DNA from: Bacteroidales bacterium
Lineage (GTDB): Bacteria > Bacteroidota > Bacteroidia > Bacteroidales > Muribaculaceae
DNA: 64,000 nucleotides
Direction of reading: 5' to 3'
Assembly: GCA_015061055.1 (NCBI GenBank)
Contig: SUXH01000007.1
Span: 43,870-107,869 of the forward strand
A model generated the notes under the pieces. That model was not told the DNA's origin. It saw only the letters and a list, made by a program, of their open reading frames with translations, and searched no databases. Shown one piece after another: positions 45,636 through 55,974 of the stretch (within the stretch, counting starts at the first letter, position 1; each line of letters begins with the position of its first letter). The translations under genes were made by a program, and so were the position numbers.

Positions 45636-48600
45636 TTATAACACAACTTTGCTTGTGCGTGAACCTTGCTTCTTGATGAAGATGCCGTTTTCAGGTTTAG
45701 CAACCTTAACACCTTGCAAGTTGAAGTATTCTACAGGAGCATTGTCGTCGGCAATGTTTTCTTCCACTCCCGAAGGATAGAAGTAAACCACATTTGATTC
45801 AGCGCTTTCTACGCCGTCAGCAACCGATGTTACTACGTATTTACCTTCAGCAGGATTAATCACTGTATATTCAGTAGAAGTAAGACCTTCAACTACCAAT
45901 TCATTGTTGCAATATACGTTGTAAGTTACGCCTTCTACAGCAGCCTTAACGCCAGCAGCCTTAAGAGTAGCGTTGTTATCAGCCTTCTTTAGAACGCCTT
46001 CAATACGCCAATTACAAGAGATATCGCTATCGTTGAACATTGACTTCCAAGAGTAAGCCGATGCAGAAATCAAATCGCTATATCCAGCAGCTGTTACAGG
46101 ACCTGCGTCAGCTACAAACACTGTTGTACCCGAAGCAAATGTACACACATAACCGATGCTCAATTCAACGCCCTTCTTAACCTTGATTGGCTTGTTCAAA
46201 CGTACGTTGTTCCATCCAGCTTTAACATCGCTCAATGCGATAGGTTGAGCATATTCGATTGTTGTACCATGCATAACAAGTGCTGAGATGCTCTTCACGT
46301 CGGCAGTTGCAAGTTTGAACTTCACATGTGAAAGTTCCATACCTTCATACTTAGCCACAGTGTCAAGTGGGAATTTAGCCACAATGTAAGCTTGAGTTTG
46401 ACCTGTCATTCTGTAAGCAACATCATTTTCTTCGCTACCTACTGCAAAAGTAAGAACCTTAGCTTCCGAAGCAGCCAACCAAGATAGATTCAACTTGTTG
46501 TCGGCATATTCACCAACCAAGTCAAATGGAGCTTCGCTCTTTTGTGGAATATCATAGTTAACAACAGCTACTTCAGATAGTGGAGATTCCCAACCATTTT
46601 CAAAGATAGCCTTAACATTGTATTGGAAACCACCATAAGTTGTCAACACTTCGCTGAATTCCATTGCTGTAGTTTCCTTCACCAATTCACGATTGCGATA
46701 TACTTCAAACTTAACAGCCTTTGGAGCAGCCTTAGCAACTGCAGCAGCCTTAGTAGACATAGTGTTAATAGCACGTTCAGCATCAACACCAAATTCTTTA
46801 TCCATTACAGGAGCTACACGCTTCATCAAGTTTGCCTTGTTCAAACTTGGGCTCTTGCTTAACACAGCCACGTTAGACGCACCCGATTTAGCTGAAGCAT
46901 TAGCACCGATCACGATGTTATAGTTGTTGAAACTTGAATTCAAAGTACCAAGTTTCATCCATGTTGCACCTTCAGTAAGGCTGACCATAGCACCATTAGT
47001 TACAAGTGGTCCTTCGTCAAGAATGATTGGAGATGATCCTGCAGGAGCATTCACCTTGTAAGCAATGTATAGATCGCTTGTTTCAGTAATATCTACCGGA
47101 GTTGTAAGATCTACAGTGTAAAGTGCGAATGGGTCGATTTCCTCTTCCTTGAAATTCAATTCAGATAGAGGCACACCCTTATTAGTGTAAACACCAACAG
47201 TGAAGTCGCCTACTCTTTCAGCAAGAACAATTTGCAACTTAGTGATTTGGTAACCAGCAAATGGAGCAAGTTCTTCAGCTGTGAAGCGAGTACCATACAT
47301 CAACGACATTTCTTCGTCGAAACCTACCATATAAGTCGGTGTACCATAGTGTTCAAGTTCGATATCCATATTCCACTTCAAATTCATCTTACCGGTCTTT
47401 GTATCCAAGTTATAAGATTGGATATTTGGTGCGCTATACACCACAGGAAGATCAAATTTCAAGTCTGTAGTTACCATATCAGAAAGCAAACCGGTGTTGC
47501 TCTTAGCCACTACACCATAAGTGTAAACACCCGGAGCTGTAACTTCATCGCTGTAAGATGTTGTAGTTACATCAGAAGCGATCTTCACACCATCACGATA
47601 TACATCGTATCCAGCCAATTCGTAAGCCGGAGCTGATGTAGTTTCCACTTCAGCAGTCATCATCCAGTTACCGGCAATATTACCTTCAGCAAGAGTCTTC
47701 CAGTAAGGATCTGTGCTTTCAAGACCAGCCGATGCTTGGCTTGATGTAGAGAATTGGCTACCCTTCGAACCTACCGACGCAGAAGTGTCGATTGAGATAG
47801 GTTTCAAGCTTGGTGCATGTGTAATATATAATCCATAAGCATAAGAAGCACCTTGTTCGATTGTTACAGGAGTCTTCAATTCAAAGCGTGCCCATTCATT
47901 AGCTTTGATACCACTCACCTTCACAGTTGAGATGATTTCAGAGTAAACGAATTCACCATTTTTCATCACCCACAACGAAACTCCTGTTACGGCTGTTGAG
48001 AAGTGCATATTGATAGCCTTGATTTTCGCATTTGCGTAAGAAACGAGGTCGCTACCAGTAAATTCGTTCATAATCCACACCTTAGGAGAAGTCTTTGATG
48101 TAGCACCAATTGAAGTACTCTTTTCCTTGTTAGTCCATGTCAATTCATCTGGAGCAAGCATTGGAGCCACCCATGAAAGTGATGCATTGAAACCATCAAC
48201 CGATGTCTTAGCGAAGCTCACTGCCGGGAAACTGTTTGCCACACTCTTAGTTGTAGCCTTTACTGACTTAGATTTAGCTTCTTGTGAGCCGTACACTGCA
48301 GCCACTTCAAAAGTGTGAGCCCCGTCGGCAAGAGCAGTCACTTTATAGTTTTCTTCAGTTACCAATGCACTATTCACCTTTGCGCCATCACAGTACACAT
48401 TGTAACCTTCAGGAGCATTAGCAGCTTTTTCTGCATCATTCTTGATATAGGCTGTAAAAAGGTAGTTTCCATAACCAGAGTTTGACCAGTTCACACCGTC
48501 ATAAGAGTAAACGTCGCCCTTACCGAAATATGTTGGAGCACCATCGTCCTTGATTGCAGCCATCGACATATTGTCGCCATATTCAAGTTTCAAAGCAAAA

Positions 48601-49052
48601 AGCACTTCTGTGTTTGCAGGGATAGTGTAAGGAGTAGAAAGAGCATATTTTCTCCAGCTGTCCTTCACATAGTTTGTTACGTCAAGTGCTTCAGAATACA
48701 CTTGCTTACCATTTTCATAAATGAAGAAAGTAAGACTAACCATTTCACGATATTCGTAATAACCAATAGAGTCGATTTGTTCGCCTACTACGTTCAACAA
48801 GTCATTTGCATCAAATCGTGCACCTTCATAGAACTGTAAAGTTCCATTTGGATCGGCCTTCACACCGTCGTCGCCATTGTAAGCATAATCATTGTGCCAT
48901 TGCAAAGAATTCTTTGCATTTGGAGCTTTCCAATCAAGCTCCACAGAATCAAAGTTAGGAGTAGCTTTAAGTGAATGTGGTGCATATAAAGTCTGTGCTA
49001 CAGCACACACACTTAATGCAAGCAATAAAGCTACTGATGTTAATTTTTTCAT
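45636..49052 (-). CDS. Large adhesin-like secreted protein with four repeated modules and shared tail
   Basis: A signal peptide covers residues 1-19. The protein (1138 residues) repeats a two-part unit four times: a roughly 170-residue beta-rich module (beginning near 35, 285, 540 and 850) followed by an Fn3-like segment of the form YxVYxxGxxV (YNVYCDGAKV, YDVYRDGVKI, FEVYRNRELV, YNVYCNNELV). This recalls the alternating cleaved-adhesin/Fn3 arrangement of the Porphyromonas HagA/gingipain adhesins. An Ala-rich linker lies near 755-790. It ends in EYFNLQGVKVAKPENG and SKVVL, almost the same tail as two other proteins here. Binding and surface attachment are inferred. It has its own promoter. 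Confidence 0.8.
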   Translation of the reverse strand: MKKLTSVALLLALSVCAVAQTLYAPHSLKATPNFDSVELDWKAPNAKNSLQWHNDYAYNGDDGVKADPNGTLQFYEGARFDANDLLNVVGEQIDSIGYYEYREMVSLTFFIYENGKQVYSEALDVTNYVKDSWRKYALSTPYTIPANTEVLFALKLEYGDNMSMAAIKDDGAPTYFGKGDVYSYDGVNWSNSGYGNYLFTAYIKNDAEKAANAPEGYNVYCDGAKVNSALVTEENYKVTALADGAHTFEVAAVYGSQEAKSKSVKATTKSVANSFPAVSFAKTSVDGFNASLSWVAPMLAPDELTWTNKEKSTSIGATSKTSPKVWIMNEFTGSDLVSYANAKIKAINMHFSTAVTGVSLWVMKNGEFVYSEIISTVKVSGIKANEWARFELKTPVTIEQGASYAYGLYITHAPSLKPISIDTSASVGSKGSQFSTSSQASAGLESTDPYWKTLAEGNIAGNWMMTAEVETTSAPAYELAGYDVYRDGVKIASDVTTTSYSDEVTAPGVYTYGVVAKSNTGLLSDMVTTDLKFDLPVVYSAPNIQSYNLDTKTGKMNLKWNMDIELEHYGTPTYMVGFDEEMSLMYGTRFTAEELAPFAGYQITKLQIVLAERVGDFTVGVYTNKGVPLSELNFKEEEIDPFALYTVDLTTPVDITETSDLYIAYKVNAPAGSSPIILDEGPLVTNGAMVSLTEGATWMKLGTLNSSFNNYNIVIGANASAKSGASNVAVLSKSPSLNKANLMKRVAPVMDKEFGVDAERAINTMSTKAAAVAKAAPKAVKFEVYRNRELVKETTAMEFSEVLTTYGGFQYNVKAIFENGWESPLSEVAVVNYDIPQKSEAPFDLVGEYADNKLNLSWLAASEAKVLTFAVGSEENDVAYRMTGQTQAYIVAKFPLDTVAKYEGMELSHVKFKLATADVKSISALVMHGTTIEYAQPIALSDVKAGWNNVRLNKPIKVKKGVELSIGYVCTFASGTTVFVADAGPVTAAGYSDLISASAYSWKSMFNDSDISCNWRIEGVLKKADNNATLKAAGVKAAVEGVTYNVYCNNELVVEGLTSTEYTVINPAEGKYVVTSVADGVESAESNVVYFYPSGVEENIADDNAPVEYFNLQGVKVAKPENGIFIKKQGSRTSKVVL

Positions 49053-49097
49053 AATAATTTATAGTTTTGTTTTTAGATTGTTTTACATTATTAATCA

Positions 49098-49127
49098 CAA
49101 AAGTACACTTTTATCTTAAAAGTACAA
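49098..49127 (-). promoter_or_regulatory. Promoter of the adhesin-like gene
   Basis: On the minus strand TTG (49125-49127), 19 bases, TACTTTTG (49098-49105). Confidence 0.65.
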
Positions 49128-49235
49128 AATGATTTATCCTCTTTTGATAAAATTTACGATTTTATACATAAAATACTATTATTTTTGAATAAAAGAGTAT
49201 ATTTTATTTATATATATGCCTTACAGGTTGCTTTG

Positions 49236-50021
49236 TTATTCAAATCTCCACACGATTTCACCTACACCTTCAGAGGATTTGTTCTTTGGTACTGAGAATT
49301 TTGATTTCATCGATTCTTCTTCACAACTTCTGCGCACAGCCATATCGCCCCAAGCACTTCCGGAGCCTCCCACTGCTGTAGCACTTATCACATTTCCTCG
49401 TGCATTCACTCTCACACGCACTACCACCGTACCGGTTTTAGAACTTCTTGGACGCCCCCATGATTCAAGTGTATATCCCACAAGACCTGTAACTGCCGGC
49501 ACTCCGCTTGCCACCGAGGCTGTTTTTTCGCCGTTTTCGGTTCCGGTTACCCCTTCTCCACTGCCTTTGGTACTACCAAATTTCACTCGGTTTTTGATTT
49601 CCTTTGATTTTTCTTCTTTGCGTATTCGTTCACGCTCGGCTGCTTCAAGCTCCTCCTTTGTCGGACCGGGGTTTTCCTTCTCTTTCACCTTCATCGGCGA
49701 TTCTTCGGTTCCGGTAATCACTTGCAATTCGGCTTCGCCTTTCACACCTTCATCCACCACATCTTCACCTTCTATGGACAGTTCTTTTGAGGGTTCTTCG
49801 TTTGAGGCGCTCGGTGCATCATTCATTGTCGAATTAAAATCGCCATACGTCACATATTCCCCCCCAAAGAGAATCTCATCTTTATCCATTTCGGCAAGTT
49901 CCTCATCTTTAGGTGGATAGCTATAATACAGATATCCCAACACAAGCACAATTATCAACACTGCGTGAAAAAGCACAGTGGCGATAAGTCCTTTTATCTG
50001 GTCTTTGTCGAGATTTTTCAT
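49236..50021 (-). CDS. tonB: TonB-family energy transducer
   Basis: Links inner-membrane proton flow to outer-membrane transporters. A membrane helix lies at about residues 12-32 (LIATVLFHAVLIIVLVLGYL). A Glu/Lys/Pro-rich linker spans about 40-160, and a TonB C-terminal-like domain about 170-261 (GTVVVRVRVNARGNVISATA). It follows exbD by 18 bases and is the last gene of the pdxJ-exbB-exbD-tonB group. It could power SusC-type receptors such as the one at 59-62 kb. Confidence 0.85.
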   Translation of the reverse strand: MKNLDKDQIKGLIATVLFHAVLIIVLVLGYLYYSYPPKDEELAEMDKDEILFGGEYVTYGDFNSTMNDAPSASNEEPSKELSIEGEDVVDEGVKGEAELQVITGTEESPMKVKEKENPGPTKEELEAAERERIRKEEKSKEIKNRVKFGSTKGSGEGVTGTENGEKTASVASGVPAVTGLVGYTLESWGRPRSSKTGTVVVRVRVNARGNVISATAVGGSGSAWGDMAVRRSCEEESMKSKFSVPKNKSSEGVGEIVWRFE

Positions 50022-50039
50022 CTATTTGCAAGTTTTCGG

Positions 50040-50462
50040 TTAATTCTTGCCACTTGTCGGCTTAGTAGCAAGCACTATCTTAAGGTTCGCCTTTGAACCA
50101 CGGTCAAGAATCTTCACTATCACTCCGTATGGCACCATCTCATCGGCATAAAGGGCTACGAACTGCTCGGGTGCGTTTTGTTGAGTAAGTTGAAGAAAAG
50201 CCATTAATTGGTCTTCACCTTCGAGCAATTGAGGCTCATTGTCGCCAAAAGTGCCATATATCTTTTGCTCCTTATCAATATATACCTTCGTACCGGGTTT
50301 TATTGCCGCTTGGGTGCTGCCTTGTGGCAGATTCACTTCCATTGCTGTAGGCATTACGAAAGTAGATGTTACCATAAAAAATATCAGCAACAGAAATATA
50401 ACATCAGTCATTGATGCCATACTGAAAGTGGCAAGCATCTCATTTTGTCGTTTCAGTGCCAT
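50040..50462 (-). CDS. exbD: ExbD-type biopolymer transport protein
   Basis: Partner of ExbB in the proton-driven motor for TonB. One N-terminal membrane helix lies at about residues 17-38 with the conserved Asp in SMTDVIFLLLIFFMV, followed by a periplasmic domain. Normal length (140). Between exbB (34 bases upstream) and tonB (18 bases downstream). Confidence 0.94.
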   Translation of the reverse strand: MALKRQNEMLATFSMASMTDVIFLLLIFFMVTSTFVMPTAMEVNLPQGSTQAAIKPGTKVYIDKEQKIYGTFGDNEPQLLEGEDQLMAFLQLTQQNAPEQFVALYADEMVPYGVIVKILDRGSKANLKIVLATKPTSGKN

Positions 50463-50496
50463 TTTTCGAATCTTTTTAGTATTATGTTAGCACCTT

Positions 50497-51225
50497 TTAT
50501 TGAGCAGGTTCATTAAGCAAATCCATAAATTCCATTGTCTTGGCTTCGAGTTGCTTCATCACCTTATTCACCATTGCAACAAGATAATTGTAAGCAAACA
50601 AAGCTATAATACCCACAAACAAGCCCGCAACAGTAGTTACAAGTGCTTCATATATACCACTTGCAAGAACTGTTACATTAGCATTGCTACCGGCACTTGC
50701 CATAGCGAAAAATGCTTGTACCATACCTGTTACAGTTCCCAAAAAACCAAGCATCGGAGCTCCTGCTGCTGTTGTAGCCAGCCAAGTGAATCCTTTCTCA
50801 AGCTCGGCAATCTCAAGATTACCCACATTCTCAATAGCCACAAGCACGTCGTTCATAGGACGACCTATGCGTGTTATTCCCTTAAGAATAAGACGTGAAT
50901 ATGGTGTATTGGTCTTTTTGCACAAGTTCATTGCACTCTCTATCTCTCCATCGTGGATATAATCCTTGATACGCTTCATAAAAGTCTTATCCTCAATGGC
51001 TGCCTTGCGAATGGCAAAGAAACGTTCCACAAGGATATATATGCTTATCACCGATAGGATTAGCAACGGTATCATGATAATCCCACCCTTAAGGCATAAT
51101 TCCCACATCGAAAGTTCGGTTTCGGTTACTACATTGTTGTTGGTTACTGCCAACGAATCGGCCACAAACGTCAAGCTATCGACATCGGGCGTAATAGTTG
51201 CTAATATATTTGTTAAGATATTCAT
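50497..51225 (-). CDS. exbB: ExbB/TolQ-type proton channel
   Basis: Proton channel subunit of the TonB motor. Three membrane helices: near 48-70, near 150-172 (the APMLGFLGTVTGMVQAFFAM signature) and near 190-215. An extra N-terminal stretch of about 35 residues before the first helix is common in Bacteroidetes. It begins 27 bases after pdxJ on the same strand. Confidence 0.94.
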   Translation of the reverse strand: MNILTNILATITPDVDSLTFVADSLAVTNNNVVTETELSMWELCLKGGIIMIPLLILSVISIYILVERFFAIRKAAIEDKTFMKRIKDYIHDGEIESAMNLCKKTNTPYSRLILKGITRIGRPMNDVLVAIENVGNLEIAELEKGFTWLATTAAGAPMLGFLGTVTGMVQAFFAMASAGSNANVTVLASGIYEALVTTVAGLFVGIIALFAYNYLVAMVNKVMKQLEAKTMEFMDLLNEPAQ

Positions 51226-51252
51226 ATCAATCGATTTTTAAAGGAGGTATTT

Positions 51253-51966
51253 TTATTTCAAGCAAGCCTTGTATGCTTTTATCGTAGCTTCAAGTCCCAT
51301 ATATAAAGCATCGGCGATGAGAGAATGACCTATCGACACTTCGTTAAGGTATTTCACATTCTCGCGAAAATACTTTAGATTCTTCAAATTCAAGTCATGA
51401 CCTGCATTCACTCCAAGTCCTTCACGATGAGCAGCATCGGCCGCCACCACATAAGGAGCCACTGCTGCTGCTGGGTCTTTCTCATATTCTTCGGCATACG
51501 GACCGGTATAAAGTTCGATACGATCGGCCCCTGTGCGAGCTGCCATCTTAATATTAGCCACATCTGTTCCTACAAAGATACTTGTGCGTATTCCGGCTTC
51601 CTTCAAGCGGTCTACAACTTCGGTAAGAAATTCCAGATTGGGTTCTACGTCCCAGCCTGCCGACGACGTAAGCACATCGGGAGCATCGGGAACAAGAGTC
51701 ACTTGTTCGGGCTTTGAAAGAAGCACAAGTTCGAGGAATGCTTCACTTGGATAACCTTCTATATTAAATTCCGTCTTCACTATTGGGCGAAGTTGGAACA
51801 CATCGTTATAGCGTATATGTCGTTCATCGGGGCGAGGGTGTACTGTAATACCATCGGCACCAAATTTTTCACAATCTATCGCCACCTGTTCCACGTTGGG
51901 AAGGTTTCCGCCACGAGCATTGCGCAACGTAGCCACTTTATTGATATTTACACTTAAATTTGTCAT
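51253..51966 (-). CDS. pdxJ: Pyridoxine 5'-phosphate synthase
   Basis: Makes pyridoxine 5'-phosphate from 1-deoxyxylulose 5-phosphate and 3-amino-2-oxopropyl phosphate. The 237 residues include the N-terminal [31 protein letters not shown], the central [14 protein letters not shown] region and the C-terminal [19 protein letters not shown]. First gene of the exb-tonB group, a pairing known from Bacteroidetes. Confidence 0.96.
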   Translation of the reverse strand: MTNLSVNINKVATLRNARGGNLPNVEQVAIDCEKFGADGITVHPRPDERHIRYNDVFQLRPIVKTEFNIEGYPSEAFLELVLLSKPEQVTLVPDAPDVLTSSAGWDVEPNLEFLTEVVDRLKEAGIRTSIFVGTDVANIKMAARTGADRIELYTGPYAEEYEKDPAAAVAPYVVAADAAHREGLGVNAGHDLNLKNLKYFRENVKYLNEVSIGHSLIADALYMGLEATIKAYKACLK

Positions 51967-52026
51967 TAAATCAATTTGTTTTTTATGTCAAAAGCCAACA
52001 ATATATCAACTTTAACAAATAATTCG

Positions 52027-52034
52027 TATATTTG
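52027..52034 (+). promoter_or_regulatory. -7 element of nadK
   Basis: TATATTTG, 78 bases before the ATG at 52113. No convincing -33 TTG is seen. Confidence 0.5.
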
Positions 52035-52112
52035 TCGCAACTAATTATTCTACAAAAATAATATGAATATATTATTCTAAGGTAATTTTTTAACTATTTA
52101 ACTCATTTCTTT

Positions 52113-52976
52113 ATGCGAGTAGCGGTTTTTGGCAGTGTACACCAGGATAAATACATCGACGGAATAATGCTATTGTTCAGCGCTTTAGCTAAGCATAATG
52201 CAATCGTTGACATTCACGAAAAATTTTACAAATATTTATGCCGATTGACAACCAATCCGCCTATCCCACATCAAATCATCACCGACGATGACTTCTCGGC
52301 CGATATTGCAATCAGTTTGGGCGGAGATGGCACATTCTTGCGCACAGCTAAGCGTGTTTCGGCCAAGAACATTCCTATTTTGGGCATCAACACAGGCCAT
52401 TTGGGCTATCTCACCGATGCTAAAATGGATGAAGCTGAAACGGTGATAAACGATTTGATGAACAACAAATACAAAATAGAATGTCGCACGCTTATCGAAG
52501 TGGTTTCTCTCGATGAGAATAATCCGATTGACGAACCTTTCGCTCTCAACGAGGTGGCAATTCTGCGCCAAGACACTTCGTCGATAATCTCAATCGAAAC
52601 GAGCGTAAACGATTCTTATCTCACCACCTACAAAGGCGATGGGCTTATCGTTTCTACTCCCACAGGCTCTACTGCCTACAATCTGAGTGTGGGCGGTCCT
52701 ATCCTCGATCCAAACTCACAAAACATAGTGATTTCGCCCATTTCACCTCATTCGCTCACTATGCGTCCACTTGTGATGCGCGACGATGTGGAAATCTCTA
52801 TCAAAGCTTTCTCAAGAGCCGAAATGTTCAACGTAAGCATCGATGGACGTTCTAATCCTATACCCATCGACACGCCTATCGTTTTGCGCAAAGCTCCTCA
52901 CACAATAAAAGTGATACAATCACTTCGCCACTCTTTTGCCGACACTTTGCGTAGCAAGCTAATGTGGGGTGTGTAA
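52113..52976 (+). CDS. nadK: NAD kinase
   Basis: Phosphorylates NAD to NADP with ATP. The GGDGTFLRTAKRV motif at 70-82 holds the catalytic Asp, followed by LGINTGHLGYLTDA, FALNEVAI and the DGLIVSTPTGSTAYNLSVGG loop. Full family length (287). Divergent from pdxJ and transcribed alone; a repeat cluster follows. Confidence 0.96.
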   Translation: MRVAVFGSVHQDKYIDGIMLLFSALAKHNAIVDIHEKFYKYLCRLTTNPPIPHQIITDDDFSADIAISLGGDGTFLRTAKRVSAKNIPILGINTGHLGYLTDAKMDEAETVINDLMNNKYKIECRTLIEVVSLDENNPIDEPFALNEVAILRQDTSSIISIETSVNDSYLTTYKGDGLIVSTPTGSTAYNLSVGGPILDPNSQNIVISPISPHSLTMRPLVMRDDVEISIKAFSRAEMFNVSIDGRSNPIPIDTPIVLRKAPHTIKVIQSLRHSFADTLRSKLMWGV

Positions 52977-52989
52977 GAGAGTGTAAAGA

Positions 52990-53260
52990 GGTATTATATA
53001 GTAGCCCGGTGCAAGCAAAGCGCCACACCGGGGTAGCAATGTTGGATTAGAAAGAACGCCCGAAGGGTGTTCAGCAATAGAAGCCCTGAGATGAGCGATA
53101 GCGAACCTTTAGCTCGAGAGCAAGCGAGGAGTGCATGTTGAGCGCTAGCGAAGCGACACGCCGGGAAAGCAATATTGGATTAGAGAGAACGCCCGAAGGG
53201 TGTTCAGCAATAGAAGCCCTGAGATGAGCGATAGCGAATCTTAGGGGTAGAAGCACCGCA
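52990..53260. repeat. Dispersed mosaic repeat cluster, copy 3 (tandem)
   Basis: A roughly 80-base module occurs twice in direct order (about 53027-53109 and 53160-53241, offset 133), each with AACGCCCGAAGGGTGTTCAG. Between them lies a module with a GAGCAAGCGAGGAGTGC core also found near 56.0 kb and, reversed, near 2.2 kb. A GC-rich CCCGG..CCGGG inverted element at 53005-53032 recurs at 56201-56229. A 61-codon frame in the cluster is not counted as a gene. Confidence 0.8.
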
Positions 53261-53334
53261 ACCCACGCTACCTCGGAGAGGTTGCACTACTCCTTCGGCT
53301 CAAAGTATTTTAATCTGTGTATTGTAATTAAACG

Positions 53335-53432
53335 CTTATATTCCGATTCAAATATGCCCTTTGGGCATCATTTATGGTAACCTGGGATTAGTGCCTGGAA
53401 CGCTTTCAGCGATAATTGCGCCACACGTGGTA
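53335..53432. repeat. Dispersed mosaic repeat, reversed C-module
   Basis: Read on the minus strand, this stretch has CAGGTTACCATAAATGATGC and a TATCGCTGAAAGCG core, weakly matching 56385-56505 and 7235-7290. The rest of the 52977-53502 gap holds only the rubrerythrin terminator. Confidence 0.55.
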
Positions 53433-53456
53433 TTTCCTCTCTCTATTTAAAACAAA

Positions 53457-53483
53457 AAGGCTATGGCGGTATGACATAGCCTT
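53457..53483 (-). terminator. Terminator after rubrerythrin
   Basis: Hairpin AAGGCTATG/CATAGCCTT, followed on the minus strand by TTTTTGTTTT. Confidence 0.8.
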
Positions 53484-53502
53484 CAATTTTCTATTGTCAA
53501 TA

Positions 53503-54048
53503 TTAATAGTTTTCGGCACGTAGAGCGAAGTATGACTGTGCATGATCGCACACAGGACACACTTCAGGAGCTTTCTTGCCTATAACCACGTGTCCGCAGT
53601 TCAAGCATTGCCATACACAATCGCCGTCGCGTGAGAACACCACTTCGTCCTCGATATTCTTAAGCAACTTGCGATAGCGTTCTTCGTGAAGTTTTTCAAT
53701 AGCTGCCACACCTTCCATTTGTGCTGCAATTTCTTCAAAACCTTCTTCACGAGCTTCCTTTGCAAATTGAGCGTACATATCGGTCCACTCATAATTTTCG
53801 CCATTGGCAGCATCGGCAAGGTTTGCTGTAGTAGCAGGCACTTTTCCGCCATGTAGGTGCTTAAACCATAGTTTTGCGTGTTCCTTTTCGTTCAACGCTG
53901 TTTCTTCAAACAATTGAGCTATTTGCACATAGCCATCTTTCTTTGCCTTTGAAGCATAGTAAAGATACTTTGTATGTGCTTGTGATTCGCCTGCAAAAGC
54001 TGTTTGCAAGTTCTTTTCGGTTTTTGTTCCTTTAAGTTCCTTTGCCAT
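53503..54048 (-). CDS. Rubrerythrin
   Basis: Peroxide-reducing di-iron protein protecting anaerobes from oxidative stress. A four-helix ferritin-like domain covers about residues 1-145 with Glu/His ligands (for example [16 protein letters not shown] and [14 protein letters not shown]). A rubredoxin-like C-terminus has the pairs CLNC near 157-160 and CPVC near 172-175. It begins 16 bases after the Na/Pi cotransporter gene on the same strand. Confidence 0.96.
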   Translation of the reverse strand: MAKELKGTKTEKNLQTAFAGESQAHTKYLYYASKAKKDGYVQIAQLFEETALNEKEHAKLWFKHLHGGKVPATTANLADAANGENYEWTDMYAQFAKEAREEGFEEIAAQMEGVAAIEKLHEERYRKLLKNIEDEVVFSRDGDCVWQCLNCGHVVIGKKAPEVCPVCDHAQSYFALRAENY

Positions 54049-54064
54049 AGTAGTAATAATTATT

Positions 54065-55828
54065 TTATTCTAAATCTTTCTTTACTTCCAATTCTCCTTT
54101 CGATATTTGTTCCACTGCTTCCACTACATTCACTATGTAGTCGCCCACCTTTTCAGTTTCGCACACAATATCCATATAGAAAATACCGCTTTGATAATTG
54201 TATTCTTTTTGATTGATACTTTCGATATTTTCGGTTCGAAGCAGGTTACGATAATTATTGATTTCATGTTCCTTGTTGTAGCTGCGCATAATCTCGGCAT
54301 CACGCACATTTTCCACATCTTTGAGCACTATAATCATATTATCCATAGCCTCTTCCACATATTTAAACATCGTATCGATATTTTTATAGATGTTTTCAGT
54401 GAAATGAGCGTGTGCCTCTTCTTTGCGCACAAGGGTTTTCGCCACATTGAAGCAACTATCGGCAACACTTTCTATTTCGCTCACGATATTCAAAATTGCC
54501 GACACTCGCAACTTACCCTCATAACTCAAGCGGCTATCCATCACCTTGTTAAGATAGTTGGCAATTTCTATTTCCATACGGTCGGAAATTTCCTCATATT
54601 TCTCAATACGAGTATATAGACGATTAAACTCCTCTGTACCATTCTTGGTGTGTACAAGATTTTGAGCCATTCCTATCATTCGCTTCACGCGTTCGGCATA
54701 TACCACTGTTTCACGTTGAGCCTGCATAATATTCAATTCCGAAGCATGAAGCAGACCGCGACTGATAAATTTCAATTGGAATTCTTCTTCATCCTTATTA
54801 TTTGAACGAATCAAAGTATTGCATATTTTCACAAACATTCCGGGCATCCATATCATAACACACAAGTTGATGATATTGAACACTGTGTGGAATATTGACA
54901 ATCCAAACGACACTGCTATACCATATTGTTCCGGATTGGCAAATTCCGACATCGGCAACGATGGGTTCCCTTGACCTAATAGTGCTGTAATCCACACTAT
55001 CAGCGCACAGAACGGATAGTAAAGAATCACTGTCCAGATTGAGCCGAAGAAGTTAAACAAGAAGTGTGCCATGGCGGCCTTCTTTGCTGTGATATTTGCG
55101 CCAAATGAAGCAAGAATCGGAGTAATTGTTGTACCGATATTAGAACCAAGCACTATCGCACAAGCCATATCAAACGACACCCATCCCTTGATAGCCATTA
55201 CCATCACAAGTGCAAACGTAGCGGCCGATGATTGGATTATCATTGTAATAACGGTTCCCACAAGCACAAACAACAACACCGATAGGAAACCCATTGATGA
55301 ATATCCTGCCAAGAATTCAAGCTGCTCGGGACTCAATTCAGGCACATTGTCATTTATCAGACCTAACCCCATAAACAACAATGCAAAACCTATCATAAAT
55401 TCGCTTAGAGACTTATAACGACTGCTATTTGAGAACATCAACGGGATTGAAATTGCCACTATAGGCATCACAAACGCCGATATATCAACTTTCACGCCAA
55501 GCACAGCAATAATCCACGATGTAAAGGTTGTACCCACGTTGGCTCCCATTATCACTCCTACCGACTGAGCAAGCGACATCAATCCGGCATTCACGAAACT
55601 CACCACCATCACCGTAGATGCCGATGATGATTGCATAAGTACTGTTATCACAACACCTGTGAGTACTCCCATAAAGCGGTTACGTGTCATTGCCGACAGC
55701 ACATTACGCATTCTATCTCCTGCCACCTTCTGCAAGCCTTCACTCATTACCTTCATTCCATAAAGGAACAAGCCTACACCACCTATCAAGGTAAGAAAAT
55801 CAAGAAATGAATAATCCATATCTCTCAA
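54065..55828 (-). CDS. Na/Pi cotransporter family protein with PhoU-like C-terminus
   Basis: Membrane transporter, 587 residues. Two inverted Na/Pi-cotransporter repeats cover about 1-330, each with a QSSSA motif ([15 protein letters not shown] near 65 and [13 protein letters not shown] near 200). A cytoplasmic PhoU-like helical part covers about 350-575. It probably moves phosphate with sodium, perhaps outward or under control of the PhoU part. Its own promoter lies upstream; rubrerythrin follows in the same unit. Confidence 0.9.
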   Translation of the reverse strand: MRDMDYSFLDFLTLIGGVGLFLYGMKVMSEGLQKVAGDRMRNVLSAMTRNRFMGVLTGVVITVLMQSSSASTVMVVSFVNAGLMSLAQSVGVIMGANVGTTFTSWIIAVLGVKVDISAFVMPIVAISIPLMFSNSSRYKSLSEFMIGFALLFMGLGLINDNVPELSPEQLEFLAGYSSMGFLSVLLFVLVGTVITMIIQSSAATFALVMVMAIKGWVSFDMACAIVLGSNIGTTITPILASFGANITAKKAAMAHFLFNFFGSIWTVILYYPFCALIVWITALLGQGNPSLPMSEFANPEQYGIAVSFGLSIFHTVFNIINLCVMIWMPGMFVKICNTLIRSNNKDEEEFQLKFISRGLLHASELNIMQAQRETVVYAERVKRMIGMAQNLVHTKNGTEEFNRLYTRIEKYEEISDRMEIEIANYLNKVMDSRLSYEGKLRVSAILNIVSEIESVADSCFNVAKTLVRKEEAHAHFTENIYKNIDTMFKYVEEAMDNMIIVLKDVENVRDAEIMRSYNKEHEINNYRNLLRTENIESINQKEYNYQSGIFYMDIVCETEKVGDYIVNVVEAVEQISKGELEVKKDLE

Positions 55829-55916
55829 AAAATAATATTACGATATAATTTTCTATTAATTACAGCCCTTTAACGACAAATAAGCCATAAAATGCCCTAA
55901 TTCGCCAATTTGCCTA

Positions 55917-55946
55917 CAAAGTTATATAATTAACTCAAATCTCCAA
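55917..55946 (-). promoter_or_regulatory. Promoter of the Na/Pi-rubrerythrin operon
   Basis: On the minus strand TTG (55944-55946), 19 bases, TAACTTTG (55917-55924). Confidence 0.65.
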
Positions 55947-55974
55947 AAAAACAGATTAAAAAGAGATAAAATTA

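Noticed and set aside
53027..53241. CRISPR array from the direct repeats after nadK
   Set aside because: Only two copies of about 80 bases, with a spacer that is itself a repeat module; no cas genes.
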